Assembly: GCA_026770025.1 (NCBI GenBank)
Contig: JAMXDE010000014.1
Span: 620,001 to 684,000 of the forward strand
DNA: 64,000 bases
Direction of reading: 5' to 3'
From: Craspedostauros australis
Lineage: Eukaryota > Bacillariophyta > Bacillariophyceae > Mastogloiales > Achnanthaceae
Shown in pieces: positions 59,431 through 64,000 of the stretch. Within the stretch, counting starts at the first letter, position 1, and every line of letters begins with the position of its first letter. The notes beneath the pieces were generated by a model. That model was not told the origin of the DNA and made no database searches. It saw only the letters and a program-made list of their open reading frames with translations. The position numbers and the translations under genes are program-made.

Positions 59431-61370
59431 CGTTCACCTGTTATTCTCTCATACGCACTTGAACGGTAAAACTACATTCGTGTCGATAGTATGCTGTGAT
59501 TCGTCAGAATTACAGTGGAAATGGAACACGAAAATGAGCAGAATTTCTGGAGGAAATTTGCAATCGACGATTTCTGAGAGAATTAGAAATATCGTCCGTC
59601 CATCCATCAATGGAAACGTATGGTACCAAGCGAATCTCGAGGTACTTCCCAACTAAACCTCAGATGACGATATCATCTGACAGACCACTGCATCACCAAT
59701 GGAACATGACATCTGGAGAGCAGAAGGACGCCTACTGACGTTGACAGGATGTCATCGTGTCACCACGTCGACAGCTGTCTCCAGGTCAGAGCAGGAGATG
59801 AAGATCCGAATGACTGAAGGACATCAAGATCATGGATACGAGAGGTGAAGTTCAAATGGTAAGTACTCATGGAGTAGGAACCAGTAGTGAACAAACAGAG
59901 TATTGAATGCGGAGTAAGCATTGAACACGAAGTATTGTGTAGCACGAATACATGATATTGAGAGAGAGAGAATACAAAGAGTGGCGAGAGAGTATCTCGC
60001 ACACCGACTCATAGTTGGAGACTGAACCTACAAGACAGGACAAATGCGCCAAGAGCATCGGGCAAGAGAGAGGACACCGAGAGGATTGGAGTCTCAATGT
60101 AATGAAATAGCAAACAGAACGACTATCAACAACACCGTCTTCCACAATCGTAGGCTTCCAATCACGGAACTTGCCAACAGTTGTAGAACTCCATGGCATC
60201 ACCACGTTTGAGAATGTTATACCAGACAATACTGGTGTCGCGAGAGAAAACCCTGAGCTCTTGGAGCGGCCTCTGCGCAAAGCAGTAGGCAAGCCGACGT
60301 GGAGGTAGTCTGCAACAGTGAACGTGAGAAGACGCTGCTGTGCCATGAGGTGCTCAGCGACAATGATGAGGACGGTAGTGGTGGCCACCTTGCAGCGACG
60401 TTGGAGGAAAGGGGAGCAAACCATCATGATAAAGCAGATGTCAATACTATAAAAGGAAACACTAATCATACTCCAAGCTCTTGGAACAAGCTACGTGACA
60501 GAAGGGCACAACGTGCATGGCAGGGTGGACAAATGAAACATGTCGATGGTAGAAACAAGGGAGGAGTCAAGGGTAGCGTGACGATACATGGACGACAGAG
60601 GTTGATGAAAACTGATGCCAACACATGCGAGGGAGGAAATCACAAAACTCCCAAATTGCCGTTGGAGGAGCGATTTGAGAGGAAGACACGAGATGAGATC
60701 TCGACGAAAAGTGAGAGTTGAGTTATGAACGCTCTTTTTGGGGCGTTCATAACTCAACTCCAGGATTTCATAATTTTTTCGATTGACGTTATACGCCCGT
60801 TTCGGTCCTGGTCACCCCCTGTTCGGAAGGTATCTTGTGTTCATATTGGAGTGATCTGATTGGCTTAGAAGCCGATATTATGAAATTATGAGTCACACAA
60901 CCACCTCCACTTTTTGGCCCGCCAGCTTTCACGATCCTGCACAGAAACTCCCTCATCATTCTTCGCGTACCTACTGAGAGCACAACCACACTTTGCACAA
61001 GACCGTTAAGTGTCGATCTTCACACGTACATACGCTTGGAGTAGCCAGAGTGAAGTGATCTGGCATTGTCTTCGGTTTTAGTTTCCGCGATCGGTATGTC
61101 CCGTGACTGGTTTCCCGCTGTACTTGGTACGTTAGGGGGGAGTGTTCGTACAAGATGCGATGGGTATTGTTCTGGATGCCTTTCGGTATTTTGGCCTGGA
61201 CGCAAATTCGAACCGGAGTGGGCACCGTGATGAGGCTCCCTGCATTTCAGTGTATGGTGCTGCTCGGCGCAAATCCCGTGCCGATCTCATAAAATCGGGA
61301 GCTCCGGCCTCAATCACAGCAACACATAGATCGAGATAAACAAACAACAAGCAAGCAAACCACAAAAAAC
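59431..61370. other. Intergenic, probably decayed mobile DNA
   Basis: About 1.9 kb with no gene I can support. It includes the 18-bp perfect hairpin at 60715-60760 and a 10-bp inverted pair ATTTCATAAT/ATTATGAAAT at about 60766 and 60877. The last few hundred bases should contain the promoter of the glycosyltransferase at 61371. Confidence 0.45.
60715..60760. repeat. Perfect 18-bp inverted repeat (hairpin)
   Basis: Left arm 60715-60732 (GAGTTGAGTTATGAACGC) and its exact reverse complement at 60743-60760 enclose a 10-nt loop (TCTTTTTGGG). On the plus strand an AT-rich tract follows about 12 bp later. It may be a transposon terminus or a strong RNA hairpin; no nearby gene explains it. Confidence 0.88.
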
Positions 61371-62909
61371 ATGCGCAACGTACTGATCGGCAACCGTGCC
61401 GCCTGCGCGGTCGTGCTGGCTCTGACCATGAATCTTCTTACCATCATTCGGTCGCCAGTCCGATGTGTGAACTTGATGATTGGCACCAGCATCGAAGCAC
61501 AGTTGGACGAACTCATGGCCAACGGCATCGCGTTCGATAACATTGTTGCCAATCGCGACAGCACCACTGGCAGTGCCATCAATCACACCATCACAAGTGG
61601 ACCACGCACTGCTTTGGAAGATGCAGTGCCTCCGTCAGCAACACCAGTGGCAGCAACTGTATCAGGTGCGCCCACTCCAGCGGAGCCAACAACGACCGCA
61701 ACGAAAGCAATAGAGACAACATCCACCACCACTACCACAAGTGCGAACAAGATCCAACCGCCACCTTCACTTGATCTCCCAGTAAGCAACACATCCTCTG
61801 CTTGCCTCATGTGGATGGACGACTCACAACGACTTGTCGAATGGATTGCATACCACTACTTCACATTCTCTTTGCGCACTCTCGTCATCCTTCGTGATCC
61901 TAAAAGTACACAAGACCTTCAACCGCTGATTGCACGATGGGAGGGCCTGATGAATATTACGGTGTGGCACCATATTGATGATTTTGGCAGAGACGCGAAA
62001 AACAAAGCAGCTATATTGAGGTGGAAGGACAAGTTGCCTGGGATTGCTAAGCCAGAAGAAGCAGCCAACATGGCATACAAGATACACAAGGCGAATCAAA
62101 GAGAGTTCTACCGTGGGTGCTCCATGCATCTCCAGGAACGCAACCGCACATGGTCATTCTTCATTGACACAGACGAGATCATCGTCTTGAACAGCAACAC
62201 AGTTCCCAATGCATCCGAAAGGATGGCTGAGCCAGGGAGCCTCTTCAACGCTCTCCAACAGGTCCAGCATCACAACATCACGAATGGAGCAAGCCACTTT
62301 GAGCGGTCGTGCATCACAACAAGACGCATGCAAGCCAGTTCCATTGAGAGTCCAGATGACCATGTTCGGCGTGGTGTCCCGGACTTTTTGGATCCGTATC
62401 GACTCCAGACGCTGCGGTTCCGCCATCTGGAAAGGAAGGACTACATCGGCAAGGCCATTGCAGATGTCTCCAAGTTCAACTTCTTGGGAGAACAGATGAG
62501 TGTACATCGGTACATCGTCTCACAATGCCCCGTTCCGTGGGGACAGCGCGAGGACATCTTCCACATCAACCACTACATCGGAACGCTGGAGGCCTTCATG
62601 CGTCCAGGTGACAACCGCGGTGGGCTAGAGGATCGTGCCGAGAAGTGGAGGGCGCGAAGCGGAAAAGCGCTTGAAAGGCGAGGTCCACTGCTCGGCGATG
62701 AACCAAGATCCTGGATCCAAGGCTTTGCGAATCACTTCGGAAAGGAGAGCAGCGTTGCGCTGCTGCAGGATGCTGGAAGTCCATACAACCCGGAGACGGC
62801 CTTGAAGCGGATGGCGTTACCATGCAAAGACAGCTGCGTGGGACCATTCCATGTTCGCGACTCTCTTATTCACAAAATCGAGTACAACCTGCAGGGAGCA
62901 AAGCAGTGA
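61371..62909 (+). CDS. GT92-like glycosyltransferase, type II membrane protein (copy B)
   Basis: 512 aa, the same length as copy A at 12730-14268 and co-linear with it. The hydrophobic anchor is at about 9-25 (RAACAVVLALTMNLLTII), with a Thr/Ala-rich stem to about 135. The catalytic region opens SACLMWMDDSQRLVEWIAYH. The DxD is in FFIDTDEIIVLNS (about 268). Conserved blocks include NGASHFERSCITTRRMQ, EDIFHINHYIGTLEAFMRP, FGKESSVALLQDAGSP and LPCKDSCVGPFH. The stems of the two copies have diverged strongly while the catalytic halves remain close, as expected for a functional duplicate under selection on the enzyme part. The acceptor sugar or protein is unknown. Confidence 0.82.
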   Translation: MRNVLIGNRAACAVVLALTMNLLTIIRSPVRCVNLMIGTSIEAQLDELMANGIAFDNIVANRDSTTGSAINHTITSGPRTALEDAVPPSATPVAATVSGAPTPAEPTTTATKAIETTSTTTTTSANKIQPPPSLDLPVSNTSSACLMWMDDSQRLVEWIAYHYFTFSLRTLVILRDPKSTQDLQPLIARWEGLMNITVWHHIDDFGRDAKNKAAILRWKDKLPGIAKPEEAANMAYKIHKANQREFYRGCSMHLQERNRTWSFFIDTDEIIVLNSNTVPNASERMAEPGSLFNALQQVQHHNITNGASHFERSCITTRRMQASSIESPDDHVRRGVPDFLDPYRLQTLRFRHLERKDYIGKAIADVSKFNFLGEQMSVHRYIVSQCPVPWGQREDIFHINHYIGTLEAFMRPGDNRGGLEDRAEKWRARSGKALERRGPLLGDEPRSWIQGFANHFGKESSVALLQDAGSPYNPETALKRMALPCKDSCVGPFHVRDSLIHKIEYNLQGAKQ

Positions 62910-63580
62910 GTGCAACTGCCAGCGCCAAAAGACGAGAAAGGATGAGTTGTTCGGGTCATGTTGTGATGGAACCGCTTGTCCATAAACAATGCATAGCGGC
63001 AAGCCGGTGTTTATTAGTCGAATGTTCATTTGATTACGTGTACGAGCTACGAGCGCAGTACCACGCCAGGAAAGGCCAACTTCTGCTTTGGTGTTCACCG
63101 TTTTGTCGCAACCATTGCCGCCGTGTGGAGTTTGCATTGTCTCTTGTCAGAAACCCTCCCCTGGTCCACACGAAGGAATTTTGAAGCGGGCCCTTCCCTG
63201 GGAGGTTGGTTTGCCGATCGCGCCAGAAATAATACACGAGAGGTGAAAAAGCACACAAGGTGTGCGAACCCTGAATGGGGTCGTATGGCACAAGAGCCAC
63301 TCGAACCCCTCCAATGACGGAGCATGGTGGTCGCAAAAACACGAAATGTGGAACTCTTCCCACAATACAACGGAGAAGTGATTCCATTAGCTCCAGGAAG
63401 ACATAATGCACCGTAGCTTCCGATGTCTTCGGCATCGACAAGACAGAAACAAAGATCCAGTTCTGCTCCAAAAGTGATGTGCTTGTGGGAAAGAAAAACC
63501 GCGCGATCCTCAGAATACCACACCATACTGAAGACAAGGAAACGACGAGACAAGGTCAAGTTGCCTCATCATCCACCGAC
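62910..63580. other. Intergenic region, no gene seen
   Basis: About 670 bp; ORFs on the minus strand here have no protein-like features. It contains the promoter of the cupin gene. Confidence 0.5.
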
Positions 63581-64000
63581 ATGAAGACAGCAGTAGCATT
63601 TGGTGTCCTCGCTACGAGCATCCGTGCGGGCGCTGCGTTTGCTCCGAGCCCCCATCCACAACACCACGAGTACTCGCACGTTTGCAACAGCTTCGGAAAA
63701 GCGATCTCTTATCCTGCCTCCTCTTCGCGGGCTTCATCATTCCTGTTGAACATGGCCTATGGCCCTGAAATCGAGGTTGTTTCCCAGGCCGACAAAGACT
63801 TTCTCGACTCCAAGGGCGTTTTCTCTTGGGGGACATGGGGTTGCGAGGCGTCCAAATTCCCTTGGAGCTACGATTCCAGCGAATCTTGCTATTTACTGCA
63901 GGGAAAAGTCACGGTCATCCCCACGGACGGACGCAAGCCCGCGACCTTTGGCAAAGGCGACTTCGTCACCTTCCCGGCCGGAATGAGCTGCACGTGGGAT
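63581..64000 (+). CDS. Plastid-targeted cupin (Cupin_3/DUF861-like), 5' part
   Basis: The frame is open from ATG 63581 to the window edge (140 codons seen). A signal peptide (residues 1-20, MKTAVAFGVLATSIRAGAAF) ends in GAAFAPS, a textbook ochrophyte plastid-import motif. After a transit-like stretch, residues 75-140 form a small cupin: FSWGTWGCEASKFPWSYDSS, ESCYLLQGKVTVIPTDG, FGKGDFVTFPAGMSCTWD. The W-x-C/E-x-S-x-F-x-W-x-Y and E-x-C-Y-x-L-x-G-x-V pattern is that of the DUF861 cupins related to ureidoglycine aminohydrolase. In algae and plants these single-domain versions are of unknown function. The last strand or two lie beyond the window. Confidence 0.85.
   Translation, partial: MKTAVAFGVLATSIRAGAAFAPSPHPQHHEYSHVCNSFGKAISYPASSSRASSFLLNMAYGPEIEVVSQADKDFLDSKGVFSWGTWGCEASKFPWSYDSSESCYLLQGKVTVIPTDGRKPATFGKGDFVTFPAGMSCTWD

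Noticed and set aside
59867-60469. Minus-strand ORF of 200 codons
   Set aside because: No recognisable motif; possibly decayed mobile DNA, but composition and frame give no support for a gene.
61195-61330. GGTTCGAATT on the minus strand with GC-rich surroundings, possible tRNA
   Set aside because: The arms do not pair and the spacing is wrong.

Overview
The window reads as nuclear DNA of a photosynthetic eukaryote with a secondary red-type plastid, most likely an ochrophyte (stramenopile) alga and possibly a diatom. Four predicted proteins start with a signal peptide followed by an AF-type cleavage motif of the ASAFAP class (ATAFSPP at 1065, AAAFVPS at 11254, TLAFTTQ at 25330, GAAFAPS at 63581), which marks plastid import in these algae. 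The genes are unmistakably eukaryotic (XPD, ORC4, dynactin-4, PIG-M, a VPS9 protein), intron-poor, and use GT-AG introns of about 270-350 nt. A Ty1/copia element, a PT-rich secreted protein family and a Cpn60 tail fit the same picture. Species cannot be named from the sequence.

Layout. 1-5 kb: end of a Cpn60 gene, a two-exon plastid-targeted protein of unknown function, and a C2H2/RGG nucleic-acid-binding protein. 5.2-7.3 kb: a small, reduced copia-type LTR element with identical LTRs and a 5-bp target duplication. 7.9-14.3 kb: a MORN-repeat protein, a plastid-targeted protein built of two similar modules, and a GT92-like glycosyltransferase. 15.6-18.3 kb: a decayed PT-rich, cysteine-rich secreted protein locus. 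19.7-22.2 kb: an intact, unusually long mariner-like transposase. 22.2-25.3 kb: gene-poor. 25.3-49.6 kb: a dense housekeeping block with a tandem DUF2061 protein, VPS9 Rab5-GEF, PIG-M, a two-TM unknown, dynactin-4, a tandem P-loop kinase protein, a PNUTS-like PP1 regulator, XPD helicase, ORC4 and a YVH1-type zinc protein. 49.9-58.1 kb: an 8.2-kb copia element that looks whole and young. 58.5-60.8 kb: a tyrosine-recombinase fossil and a perfect 18-bp hairpin. 61.4-64 kb: a second GT92-like gene (paralogue of the first, opposite strand) and the start of a plastid-targeted cupin.

No operon-like logic applies. Genes are single units on both strands, several in divergent pairs (VPS9/PIG-M, kinase/PNUTS-like) or convergent pairs (XPD/ORC4, DUF2061/VPS9). 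The most interesting signals are the two copia-type elements, both about 230 bp upstream of a start codon and in the same orientation as the gene; the reduced element that keeps only gag-like and RNase H-like ends; the long mariner transposase; the YVH1 zinc module without its phosphatase; and a 48-bp perfect inverted dispersed repeat. Coordinates of spliced genes come from splice-site reading, not transcripts.
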